Shown here piece after piece: positions 43,840 through 52,398 of a DNA stretch of 64,000 bases. Numbering within the stretch: the first letter of the stretch is position 1; each line of letters begins with the position of its first letter. The stretch is from Labilithrix luteola (GTDB lineage Bacteria > Myxococcota_A > Polyangia > Polyangiales > Polyangiaceae): positions 3,844,001 to 3,908,000 of the forward strand of contig NZ_CP012333.1 in NCBI RefSeq assembly GCF_001263205.1, read 5' to 3'. Below the pieces are notes generated by a model. That model saw only the letters and a list, made by a program, of their open reading frames with translations. It did no database searches and was not told the DNA's origin. The translations under genes and the position numbers were made by a program.

Positions 43840-45261
43840 TCAAAGATCCGGGGCGTTCGTATAGACCCACGTCGCGAAGAACGGTCGCATGTCGCGACCG
43901 CTGGCGTCGTCGAACGCTGCGCGAAGATCCTCGGTGGTTGCTCCGTGGTCGGCGCGTTGCTCTACGTAGCGATGAATGGCCCGCCAGAAGACTTCGTCGC
44001 CGAGTTCGGTCCGCAGTTTGTGCAGCACCAAGGCGCCACGGGCATAGGTCACACCGCGCGCTTGAAGCTCTGAATCGTCGATGCTCCGCCGCGGAAGACC
44101 GGGGGGAGCGAGCGAGATCGGCGCGTCATGCCCGTCCTCGTGAACCTTCGCCGATCGCTTGCGCCAAAGCGCCACCTCGCGATCGTACTCGTCGCGTCCC
44201 CAACGACGTTCTTTGGCGGCCGCGACCATGAACGTCGCGAAACCTTCGTTGAGCCAGAAGTCCCTGAAGTCGACGCAGGGAACGAGCCACCCAAACCATT
44301 GATGAGCGAGCTCGTGCGAAAAGATCCAATCTTCGCGTGGCGTCCGTCGGAGGTCGGCGAGCGCTTTCGCCCCGAGCAACGAGAAGCCCGCGGCCTCCTG
44401 AGCTGCGTTGTCCCGGACGAAGACCTGGCGATACTCGTCGGCGGGAAGCGGCACGCCGATCGTCTTCTGGAAGAATCGCAGCGTCGACGCGGTCGTCGCC
44501 AGCGCCCCACGAAGGTCTTCACCCGGCGGCCCCCACGCGCGCAGCCTCACGCCGTCGACGTCGAGCTCCGCTTCGTCGAAGTGCCCAGCGGCAAAGGCAT
44601 AGAGAAAGGGAGGCGACGAGCGCTTCAGCTCGAACGTGGAACTCGCTCGTCCGCCGAGCGCCTGCGCTGACGGCGAGGCGTGCCCGCTCGCCGTGACCTT
44701 CCACTCCGGAGGAGCGTCGATGCGCACGGTGAGCGTCGCGCGCTGAGAGGCGTCTCGGAGCGTAGGCATCCACGCGGAGGCGTCATAGCCAGCCCATACT
44801 TGATCCTCGGCGACGTGCAGTGTGTCGTGCCCTTCGACGTCCCACGCGGCCTCGATGGGCGCTTCCGCGAGGGCCGGCAGGGGCGAGGGGAGCTTCATGC
44901 AGAGATGGCCGTCCGCGACACGGATCCCCAAAGGTTGGGAGTTGGAGCGGACGCTCGCGATGCGCAGAGCGCGGATGTCGAGCACGACGATAGGTGTAGG
45001 CCTCCGCGCGCGGACGTGGATCGTGCCTTCGCCGTGGAGCGAGCTGGGGGCTCGATGAATCGTGAGGCGAATGTCGTGGTGCACGACGTCGATGGCGCCT
45101 GCCGCTTCTCGGCATTCCTCGAGTCCCGGCGATTGGGCCGTCGCCGTCGTTTTCGGCGTTTCCCGCAGGGGGCGCTGCGATTGGCCGCCCGACCCGCTGC
45201 AACCGCACGACGCTGCGACGAGCCACACGATGATCGACCGCGAAATGCGCCACGTCGACAT
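43840..45261 (-). CDS. M1-like gluzincin metallopeptidase lipoprotein lacking the GxMEN motif
   Basis: Protein of 473 residues with a lipoprotein-type signal ('IIVWLVAASCGC'). The catalytic zinc site is complete: 'FSHELAHQWFGWLVP' (HExxH) followed 18 residues later by 'WLNEGFATFM' (Glu ligand), and Tyr in 'GVTYARGALVLHKL'. This is the M1 aminopeptidase arrangement, but the exopeptidase GxMEN motif that should precede it reads 'EAAGFSLLG', so N-terminal recognition may differ. The start at 45261 gives a proper signal peptide; the longer frame is not coding-like. Probably acts at the outer membrane or periplasm. Divergent from the small ORF/aminotransferase. Confidence 0.82.
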   Translation of the reverse strand: MSTWRISRSIIVWLVAASCGCSGSGGQSQRPLRETPKTTATAQSPGLEECREAAGAIDVVHHDIRLTIHRAPSSLHGEGTIHVRARRPTPIVVLDIRALRIASVRSNSQPLGIRVADGHLCMKLPSPLPALAEAPIEAAWDVEGHDTLHVAEDQVWAGYDASAWMPTLRDASQRATLTVRIDAPPEWKVTASGHASPSAQALGGRASSTFELKRSSPPFLYAFAAGHFDEAELDVDGVRLRAWGPPGEDLRGALATTASTLRFFQKTIGVPLPADEYRQVFVRDNAAQEAAGFSLLGAKALADLRRTPREDWIFSHELAHQWFGWLVPCVDFRDFWLNEGFATFMVAAAKERRWGRDEYDREVALWRKRSAKVHEDGHDAPISLAPPGLPRRSIDDSELQARGVTYARGALVLHKLRTELGDEVFWRAIHRYVEQRADHGATTEDLRAAFDDASGRDMRPFFATWVYTNAPDL

Positions 45262-45421
45262 GCCCTCGTCTCGCACGTCGCTCCCGCCATCGCAACCGTC
45301 CGACAAGGTCATCGGGGCAATCGCGCACGTCGATACCACGCCAGGGTAGGGGGCGATGCGACGCCCACGCCCCTTGTCCACGAGCTGGCGACAATCCTGA
45401 TGTCTACTATAATGACGCTCT

Positions 45422-45613
45422 GTGTACTTTAGCAAACGAGAGGAGGCCGCCGTCTTGAGCCGTCGAAAACCTTCACGACCGATCACGGCGGCCCCGAACG
45501 ACATCGACGACCGCGCGCTGCAATTGGACCTCGTCGCGTTCTGGTGGGCGCCGCTCTTGGGCTTCCTCTCGTCCGAATTCGAGGGTATCCGATCGTGCTC
45601 GGGGCCTGGATGA
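45422..45613 (+). CDS. Possible small ORF upstream of the aminotransferase
   Basis: Open frame of 63 codons. The best ribosome binding site (GAGAGGAGG at 45440-45448) sits before an inner TTG at 45457, not before the ATG at 45422. Its stop overlaps the aminotransferase start as ATGA. The local sequence upstream is unusually AT-rich (about 45400-45435). The predicted peptide resembles no known family. It may be a leader peptide that couples translation, or a remnant of a regulator. Low confidence that it is expressed. Confidence 0.3.
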   Translation: MYFSKREEAAVLSRRKPSRPITAAPNDIDDRALQLDLVAFWWAPLLGFLSSEFEGIRSCSGPG

Positions 45614-46814
45614 GCGCACATCACGAGCCGTTCGACGTCGCCCGTGCACGGCGCGACACACCGGGGTGTGCAGCGGTCGTGCACTTCAACAACGCCGGGG
45701 CATCCTTGGCGCCGACTCCCGTGTTCGATGCGGTGGTCGAGCATCTGACGCTCGAAGCGCAGATGGGGGCGTACGAAGCCCAGGACGCGCGCCGTGAGCG
45801 GATCGAACACGTCTATCACGCGGCCGCGCGACTGCTCGGCGCCGCGCACGACGAGATTGCCATCGTCGAGAATGCAACGCGCGCATGGGACATGGCGTTC
45901 TATGCGCTGCAGTTTCGCCCGGGCGACCGCATCCTCGTCTCCAGCACGGAATACGTGAGCAGCGTCGTCGCGCTGCTTCAGACGGCCAAGCGCAACGGCG
46001 CGGTCATCGAGACGATCCCGAACGACGAAGACGCGCAGATCTCGATCGGTGCACTGCGATCCATCATCGACGAGCGCGTGAAGCTCATCGCCGTCACGCA
46101 TGTCCCTTCGAACGGCGGACTCATCGCCCCGTCGCCGAGGTCGGCCGGATCGCACGCGAGGCCGGAGTCCTTTACCTGCTCGACGCCTGTCAATCGCTCG
46201 GGCAGCTGCCCGTCGATGTGCAAACGATCGGATGTGACATCCTCACCGCGACGGGGCGGAAGTTCTTGCGAGGGCCTCGCGGCACCGGGTTGCTCTACGT
46301 GAAGCGCTCCCTCGCTCTCCAGCTCGAGCCGCCTTTCCTCGACGTTCACGCCGCGACGCTGATTTCCCCCGATCGCTACGAGATTCGCGCCGACGCACGG
46401 CGCTTCGAGACATGGGAGGGGCACGTCGCAGGCAAAATCGGCCTCGGCGTCGCCATCGACTACGCACTCGGCTGGGGGCTCGAGTCCATCGCTCTCAGGG
46501 TCCAGGCCCTCGCTTCCAGGCTACGGAGCGCTCTCCGGAGCATTCCACGGGTGACCGTCCACGACGTGGGACGACAGCAGTGTGGCATCGTCACCTTCAC
46601 CATCGAGAACCGCTCGTCCGCGGAGATCAAAGACCTGCTGCACGAGCGCGGAATCAACGTCTCCGTCTCTTCGGTGACGAGCTCCCCGATCGACATGGCG
46701 CAGCGCGGCCTCGGCCCCCTCGTCCGCGCGTCGGTCCACTATTACAACACCGAGGAAGAGGTGGACCACGTGGTCCACGTCATCTCGTGCGCCGCGACCG
46801 CTCACGAACAATGA
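45610..46814 (+). pseudogene. Class V aminotransferase (cysteine desulfurase/epimerase-like), frameshifted
   Basis: Starts at 45610 and would encode about 400 residues. The first part, frame one, contains 'VHFNNAGASLAPTPVFDAVV', 'EIAIVENATRAWDMAFYAL' and 'IAVTHVPSNGGLIAP'. The second part, one frame over, resumes with 'VAEVGRIAREAGVLYLLDACQSLG', then 'LTATGRKFLRGPRGTGLLYV' with the PLP-binding Lys, to the stop at 46814. The frames meet near 46128-46132: the expected 'gccccggtcgcc' reads 'gccccgtcgcc', consistent with loss of one G. Either a recent pseudogene or a sequencing error. The intact protein would resemble isopenicillin-N-epimerase/EgtE-like PLP enzymes with an 'RKFLRGPRG' motif. Confidence 0.8.
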
Positions 46815-46832
46815 GCGCGAAATTAGAGAAAC

Positions 46833-49394
46833 TTAGGCTGGCGTGACGGCGTCGACGACCAGCTTGCCGTTCTCCATGTCGACGGTGGCGACGTCGCCGC
46901 GTTGGAGCTCGCCCTTCAGGATCATCTCCGCGATGGGCGCTTCGACGTGGCGGCCGATGGCGCGGCGCATGGGGCGGGCGCCCATTTCGGGGTCGAAGCC
47001 GCCGGCGTCGAGGAGGCCCTCGATGGCGGCTCCGCTCACGTCGAGCTTCACGCCGCGCGAGAGCTCGAGATCCCTCGCGAGCGAGCGGAGGATGCGGCGG
47101 GCGACTTCGGCCACGTCGTCGCGCCCGAGCGGCGCGAAGGCGAGGACTTCGTCGAAGCGGTTCACGAGCTCGGGCGGCAGCGCCTTGCGAGCGGCCTCGG
47201 CGACGGCGTCCTGATAGGCCGAGATTTCCTTGGCGCGAGCGTCGTCGCGGCGGACAGGAGCAGGGCCGAAGCCGATGCGCGCGCGCGTCGAGCTCTTCTG
47301 CGGTGAGAGCTCCGCGCCGATGTTCGACGTGAGGAGAATGACCGTGTTCGTGAAGTCGACCGTGCGGCCGCGCCCGTCCGTCAGGCGGCCTTCGTCGAAG
47401 ACCTGCAGGAAGCCTTCGAGCACGTCGCGGTGCGCCTTCTCGATCTCGTCGAGGAGAACGACCTGGTACGGACGACGACGCACGGACTCGGTGAGCTGGC
47501 CGCCGGCATCGTGACCGACGTAGCCCGGAGGGGCGCCGACGAGACGCGAGATGGCGTGCGACTCGGCGTACTCCGAGAGGTCGAGGCGCGTCATCGCGCT
47601 CTCCGAGTGGAAGAGGCACTCGGCGATGGCTTTGGCCGTCTCCGTCTTGCCGACGCCCGTGGGCCCGAGCAGAAGGAACGTGCCGATGGGACGCTTCGAG
47701 CGGAAGCCCGAGGCGTTGCGACGAAGCACCGTGGCGATGCGCGCGAGCGCCTGCTTGTGACCGACGATGCGGTCGCCGAGGAGTTCTTCGATGCGGAGAA
47801 GACGCTCGGCATCCGTCTCGAGCAAGCGCTCCTCGGGCACGCCGGCGAGCTCGCTCATGACCTCGGCCACGTGCAGCGGTTCGACGGCTGACTCCCCACG
47901 ACGACGCGCGCGAGCGCCGGCGAGGTCGAGGATTTGAACGGCCTTGTCGGGCAGCGCCTTGCTCGGCAAGTAGCGCACGCTCCAGGTCACCGCCTTGGCG
48001 AGCGCGTTCTCGTCGTAGCGGCAGCCGTGGTGTTTCTCGAAGATGGGCGTCACGCCCTCGATGGCGAGCAGGGCCTCTTCGGGCGACAGTTCGCAGATCT
48101 CGATGGGCGTGAAGCAGCGCGAGAGCCCGGGATCAGAGTCGATCGCACGGCGATAGTCCTGCTCGGTGGTCGCGCCCATGCACACGATCTCGCCGCGGGC
48201 GAGGGCGAGGCGTAGCTCGCTGGCCGCTTCGTCGCCGGCGTCCTGTCCGAAGAGAACGTGCATCTCGTCGAAGAAGAGGATGATGCGGCCCTTCGCGCGC
48301 GCGACCTCGGTCTTGATCTGTCCGAGGCGCTCGGCGAGCGAGCCGCGAACGGCCGTCCCGGCGAGCAGTGCGGCGGGCTCGAGGCCGACGATGATCTTCT
48401 CTTCGAAGCAAGCGACGTCGACGCCCTCGGCAATGCGCGCCGCGAGGCCACGCACCACGCTCGTCTTGCCGACGCCGGGCGCGCCGATCAGACATGCATT
48501 GTTCGCGTAACGCTTGGCGAGCACGTCGAGCGCGCGTTCGATCTCGGCATCTCGACCGACGACCGGATCGAGCTCGCCCTTGGCTGCGCGCTCGGTGAGG
48601 TTCTGTCCGAGCGCACAGAGCAGCGGGAACTGCTTCGGATCGAGGGCGAAACGATCGGCGCGTGTTGCCGGGGCTGCCGTCCGCTTCTTGCTCCGCTGAT
48701 GAGGAGGCTTGTGGGCGGGCGCCGGCTGCGCGGGAGCCTTGTTCGCCGGGGGCGGCGTAGGAACCGCGACGATCGGCGTCGGCGGCTTCGCGGTGACCGG
48801 CGGAGTCGAGGGACGCACCGAGGGCGGGGGAGGCGACGAGGGTGTCGGCGGACGGGTCGACGGCGTCGTCCTCGCGACCGGAGCCGAGGGCATGATCCCG
48901 CTCGAGCGAAGTCCCTCACGCTGCGCGTTCGCCGAGACGGGAACCGTCACCGGTCGCCGCGGCGGGGCAATCCCCATGGCGAGCTGCATGGACACGACGC
49001 GCAGGCGCGTGACGTCGATCCCGCACTGGACCATCGCGCGATGCGCGGCGGTGCCACTCTCCTGGCAGAGCGCGAAGAGAACGTGCACCGAACGGGCTTC
49101 CGTCCGCCCTGCACCACCTCGGCCCGCCAGCTCACGCGCGCGCTGAATCGCACGGTTCATCGCGTCGGCGGCGTCGTCGACCGTGATGCGTGCCGCCTTG
49201 AGAACGACCTCTGGATCGAGACGTCGCTCGAGGAGCAGCTGCGCAGCATCGTCCTGGCCACTCGCGACGGCGGCCAACAAATGGGTCGTCGTCGGCTTCT
49301 GGCCGCGCTGCTGCGCAAGGTCCTCGGCCAAACGGCGGAGAGCCGCGAGATCGGGCTCGCGGGTCGAGAGCGCTCTCTGCATCTTGCTTGCCAT
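46833..49394 (-). CDS. ClpA/ClpC-like AAA+ unfoldase with a proline-rich linker
   Basis: Protein of 853 residues from the ATG at 49394. A double Clp-N repeat (about 1-140) is followed by a Pro/Thr/Ser-rich disordered linker (about 143-245), AAA1 with Walker A 'GAPGVGKT' (304-311) and 'ILFFDEMH', then AAA2 with 'GPTGVGKT' (577-584) and 'VVLLDEIEKAH'. There is no middle coiled-coil domain, so it is not ClpB-like. An Ile-Gly-Phe loop ('RARIGFG', 704-710) sits where ClpA/ClpC bind ClpP, so a ClpP partner is likely. The AAA1 pore loop lacks its aromatic residue ('AGTAVRG'), while AAA2 keeps 'GAPPGYVG'. Convergent with the aminotransferase. Confidence 0.88.
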   Translation of the reverse strand: MASKMQRALSTREPDLAALRRLAEDLAQQRGQKPTTTHLLAAVASGQDDAAQLLLERRLDPEVVLKAARITVDDAADAMNRAIQRARELAGRGGAGRTEARSVHVLFALCQESGTAAHRAMVQCGIDVTRLRVVSMQLAMGIAPPRRPVTVPVSANAQREGLRSSGIMPSAPVARTTPSTRPPTPSSPPPPSVRPSTPPVTAKPPTPIVAVPTPPPANKAPAQPAPAHKPPHQRSKKRTAAPATRADRFALDPKQFPLLCALGQNLTERAAKGELDPVVGRDAEIERALDVLAKRYANNACLIGAPGVGKTSVVRGLAARIAEGVDVACFEEKIIVGLEPAALLAGTAVRGSLAERLGQIKTEVARAKGRIILFFDEMHVLFGQDAGDEAASELRLALARGEIVCMGATTEQDYRRAIDSDPGLSRCFTPIEICELSPEEALLAIEGVTPIFEKHHGCRYDENALAKAVTWSVRYLPSKALPDKAVQILDLAGARARRRGESAVEPLHVAEVMSELAGVPEERLLETDAERLLRIEELLGDRIVGHKQALARIATVLRRNASGFRSKRPIGTFLLLGPTGVGKTETAKAIAECLFHSESAMTRLDLSEYAESHAISRLVGAPPGYVGHDAGGQLTESVRRRPYQVVLLDEIEKAHRDVLEGFLQVFDEGRLTDGRGRTVDFTNTVILLTSNIGAELSPQKSSTRARIGFGPAPVRRDDARAKEISAYQDAVAEAARKALPPELVNRFDEVLAFAPLGRDDVAEVARRILRSLARDLELSRGVKLDVSGAAIEGLLDAGGFDPEMGARPMRRAIGRHVEAPIAEMILKGELQRGDVATVDMENGKLVVDAVTPA

Positions 49395-50336
49395 CGCATG
49401 GGCAGCGACGTGGGGCCAAGAAAGCGCAGGCCTGGTCGGCTGCGCGCCACACTCGAGCTTGTGGCACGCAGCCTGCTTCGCCATCCGCGCGCGCGACAGG
49501 GGCTATGTCCGCTGCGCGATGGGAGGCGCGAGCTCGGAGCGCGTTGACTCGCGTTACCCGCTGAAGCGGTGTTTCACGGTGGCGCCGTGCGGTGGGCCCT
49601 TACTGAAGCGAAGTGAGCTCGCGATGGGAGGGGCGAGCTCGGGGGCGCGTTTGGCTCGCGTTAAGCGCCGAAGCGGGTGTTTGTCCGATCGCCGGCGGTG
49701 AGCGCACGCGCGAGGACAAAGCGCGTCGCGCGCAGCGTGACCCGCTCGAGCGCATGCGGAGCGACGATCTCCTGCGTAACGAGGTCGGCGCCCGCGAGCC
49801 AAACGCGCCCCCGAGCGCGCCCCGTCAGAAAAGCGACTCGATGAAGCGCGTCCTCCTGCGAGCGCGTGAAGACGCGCAGAGGCGAGCAAAATGCGACGGG
49901 CGGAATGTTCGTGGGGGCGAACGATCGGTTGTCCCGCGGTTGGGGGCGACTTCGAGTGAGGACTCGCTCGGTTGGATGCGTGCGCTAGCGACTGCGAGAG
50001 GCGTGGGCACGTCGATCGAGTCGTCGATTGTTCGGGTTCGAAGAACATCGCGCTGAACGCTCGTCGATTTCGTTGGCGTGTTCAGCCTTCACGCGAACCC
50101 GAAGGTGGATGAAGAAGTGATCAAACCTCGCTCGTCGAGAGATCGCTCCGCCGACGCCCGGCCATTGCCTTGCAGTCGCGATCGCGATCGCGCACGTGAT
50201 CACACGACGCGAAACCCCACGTACGACGACGACCCGTCGTGACGCGTTCGTTCTCGGGAACGAGAGCCCTGGTCGACTGTCTCCACCGGTCCTAACAACT
50301 CGCCATGGATGACCTTGTGATTTCTCTGCGGGGCCC
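49395..50336. other. About 0.9-kb gene-free region upstream of the Clp and TetR genes
   Basis: No open frame here shows coding character on either strand. The region contains the 5' side of the Clp gene, an imperfect 60-bp direct repeat (see separate entry) and a run of CGATCGCGATCGCGCA-like alternating sequence near 50180. Both flanking genes are transcribed outward, so promoters for both must lie here; only the TetR-side promoter is readable. Confidence 0.5.
49515..49682 (+). repeat. Imperfect direct repeat, two copies of about 60 bp
   Basis: Copy one at 49515-49575 and copy two at 49620-49682 share the order cgcgatgggag - gcgagctcgg - gcgcgtt - ctcgcgtta - cgc - gaagcgg - tgttt, with scattered mismatches and 2-bp insertions. 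They are separated by 44 bp. Neither copy is part of a recognisable gene. Confidence 0.65.
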
Positions 50337-50377
50337 TTGCGACTCCCCCGCGCGTCTCTATAGTGACCCGCCGGTCA
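50337..50377 (+). promoter_or_regulatory. Sigma-70-like promoter with overlapping TetR-type operator
   Basis: A -35-like TTGCGA (50337-50342) and a -10 TATAGT (50359-50364) are separated by 16 bp. Starting at the last base of the -10 is the dyad TGACC-CGCC-GGTCA (50364-50377), so the inferred transcription start lies inside the dyad. The TetR gene begins 50 bp further on. Position and symmetry fit an autorepressor site controlling the TetR-MFP-RND operon. Confidence 0.65.
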
Positions 50378-50427
50378 TTAAAGGGGACGGCGGGGAGGCC
50401 GACCGAACAGGGGGACCAGGGGAATCG

Positions 50428-51156
50428 ATGTCGCGTATCGCGGATCCCAAAGCGAAGATCTCGCTTCTGCGAGCGGCGGAAGCCGTGTTCGCCGAACGAG
50501 GGCTGGCCAGCGCCAAGGTGGAAGAAATCACCAAGCGAGCGGGCCTCTCGAAGGGTGCGTTCTATCTTCACTTCGAGAGCAAAGAGGCGGCGCTCAAACA
50601 CGTCGTCGAGTCGTTTCTCGCGCGTTGCGGGCAGTTCTTTCCTTCGCCGCCCGTGCATCCCGGATTGCCCGAAGAGCGCTTCGAGATGGTCGAGCGCTCC
50701 CGCGTCGAAGACGTCCAACTCTTCGAGTTTCTCTGGCAAAACCGCGCCATTCTCCGGATCTTGCCGACGTGCCAAGGGCCCTACGACTACCTGTTCCAGG
50801 CGTTCCATTCCGAGATCGTCAAGACCACGCGTGAGTGGCTCGACTACTTCCGCCGCGAGGGCATCTATCGCGACGATCTGGATTGTGACCTGGCCGTGAC
50901 ACTCGTTGTCGGCGCCTACAATCAGCTGGTCACGCGCCTGGTTGCGACGGACACGCGGCCGCCGATCGAGACGTGGGTCCGGTTCGCGCAGGACACTTTC
51001 TTTCGGGCCTTCGGTACGCCCGAACTGCTGCGCGCACTCGAGATGCGTAACCGGCCGGTCAATAACGATGGCGAACGGACGCACGTCCGCTCCGGTCAGC
51101 TTGCGGGCGAAGGAAAGCCGGCGCGGACTACCCGCGTCGTACGAGGAAGGGTCTAG
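50428..51156 (+). CDS. TetR-family transcriptional regulator of the RND efflux operon
   Basis: Regulator of 242 residues starting at the ATG at 50428, preceded by AGGGGA; an upstream in-frame ATG at 50305 lies before the promoter. The DNA-binding domain is canonical: 'ISLLRAAEAVFAERGLASAKVEEITKRAG' then 'LSKGAFYLHFESKEAALKHVV' carries the recognition helix. The remainder is helical, as in ligand-binding domains. It lies 2 bp before the membrane-fusion gene, so it probably represses the same transcript through the dyad at 50364. A basic, Arg/Gly-rich tail of about 25 residues is unusual but common in this genome. Confidence 0.9.
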   Translation: MSRIADPKAKISLLRAAEAVFAERGLASAKVEEITKRAGLSKGAFYLHFESKEAALKHVVESFLARCGQFFPSPPVHPGLPEERFEMVERSRVEDVQLFEFLWQNRAILRILPTCQGPYDYLFQAFHSEIVKTTREWLDYFRREGIYRDDLDCDLAVTLVVGAYNQLVTRLVATDTRPPIETWVRFAQDTFFRAFGTPELLRALEMRNRPVNNDGERTHVRSGQLAGEGKPARTTRVVRGRV

Positions 51157-51158
51157 CG

Positions 51159-52370
51159 ATGGACGGTTACGGATTGCCTCCCAACGAGCCGGTGGTGGGC
51201 ACGGTGGGGGCTTCGGGGAAGCGCAGCGCGCGCGTGGGGTTGATCATCGGACTCGCCGTCGCGGTCGGCTTCGGTGGTCTGCTCGCTGTGCGCGTGAAGC
51301 AAGCCGTCGCCAAGCGTGCCGTCGTCGCCGAGGAGAAGAAGGCGGCCGCCGCACGGCCTGTCCAGAAGGAACTGAGCAAGACCGTTCATCCGACCGCGGC
51401 CAAGTGGGTCCCGCGCGTCGACGTGACCGGTACGCTCAAGCCGTGGCGCGAGGCCGACGTGGGCTTCGAGACGAGCGGGCGGCTCGTGCGCGTCGGCGTC
51501 TCGATCGGCGACAAGGTCACGGACGGCCAGAACCTCGCCGTGCTCGATGTCTCGCGTGCCGCTGCCCAGGTTGGCCAGGCCGAGTCGCAGGTGCGCGGCT
51601 CCGAGGCGAACCTCGCCCTGGCCCTCGACAACTTGAAGCGCACCGAGGCGCTCGCCGCGACCAAGTCGGTCCCCGAAGCGCAGGTCGAACAAGCTCGCCA
51701 GCAGGTTGCTCTCGCGAAGGCGCAGCTCGATGGCGCGCACGCCTCGACGGCCCTCGCCAAGAGCGGCGCGGGCCTCCACTCGATCAGTTCGCCGTTCAAG
51801 GGCATCGTCACCAAGGCGCCCACTGGGATCGGCTCCGTCGTCAACGCCGGTGTGCCGCTCATCCACATCGAAGACACGTCGCACTTCCGACTGAGCGTGA
51901 CCGTCGGCGAGGAAGACGTGCCGCTCATTGCGAACGGCTCGAAGGTTCACGTGACCTATCGCGAGCGCGTCGTCGAGGGAAAGGTCATCGCGATCGTTCC
52001 GTCGCTCGATCAATCCACGCGCCGTGCGCCCGTGGAGATCGAAGTGCCGAACGACGACGGCCAGCTCCTCGCGTGGGGCTTCGTGCGCGCGCGTATCGAC
52101 GGTGGCGGCGAAACGGATGCGGTGCGCATTCCTTCTGCCGCGCGTCGTCCCGGCTCGCAAGACGAAGTCGTGAAGGTCGAGAACGGCCACGTGAAGATCG
52201 CGAAGGTCTCCTTCGCGGTCGACACCGACGGCACGCTCGTCGTCCAGCGTGGGCTCACCGCCGCCGATGAAGTCGTCCTCTCGCCGAACGTGGAGCTCCA
52301 CGACGGCGACCCGATCGATCTCGGTCCCGCACCGGCCGCCGCAGCTCCGTCGGCCGCGGCAGCCAAGTAG
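51159..52370 (+). CDS. RND efflux periplasmic adaptor (membrane-fusion protein)
   Basis: Adaptor of 403 residues, starting 2 bp after the TetR stop. One N-terminal membrane anchor ('VGLIIGLAVAVGFGGLLAV', about 25-43) is followed by the barrel-sandwich half 'RVDVTGTLKPWREADVGFETSGRLVRVGVSIGDKVTDGQNLAVLD' (lipoyl motif), a helical hairpin ('ESQVRGSEANLALALDNLKRTEALAATKSVPEAQVEQARQQVALAKAQL', read in pieces) and the second lipoyl half 'SPFKGIVTKAPTGIGSVVNAGVPLIHI'. The layout is AcrA/MdtA-like. The anchor is a helix rather than a lipobox. It works between the RND pump and an outer-membrane channel, whose gene is not in the window. Confidence 0.9.
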   Translation: MDGYGLPPNEPVVGTVGASGKRSARVGLIIGLAVAVGFGGLLAVRVKQAVAKRAVVAEEKKAAAARPVQKELSKTVHPTAAKWVPRVDVTGTLKPWREADVGFETSGRLVRVGVSIGDKVTDGQNLAVLDVSRAAAQVGQAESQVRGSEANLALALDNLKRTEALAATKSVPEAQVEQARQQVALAKAQLDGAHASTALAKSGAGLHSISSPFKGIVTKAPTGIGSVVNAGVPLIHIEDTSHFRLSVTVGEEDVPLIANGSKVHVTYRERVVEGKVIAIVPSLDQSTRRAPVEIEVPNDDGQLLAWGFVRARIDGGGETDAVRIPSAARRPGSQDEVVKVENGHVKIAKVSFAVDTDGTLVVQRGLTAADEVVLSPNVELHDGDPIDLGPAPAAAAPSAAAAK

Positions 52371-52398
52371 TTCGTCGCCGAACCCAGAGGAGTCTTCC

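Noticed and set aside
49554..50056. Two opposed open frames in the gene-free stretch upstream of TetR
   Set aside because: Arg/Ser/Ala-rich with no motif, start site or conserved feature.
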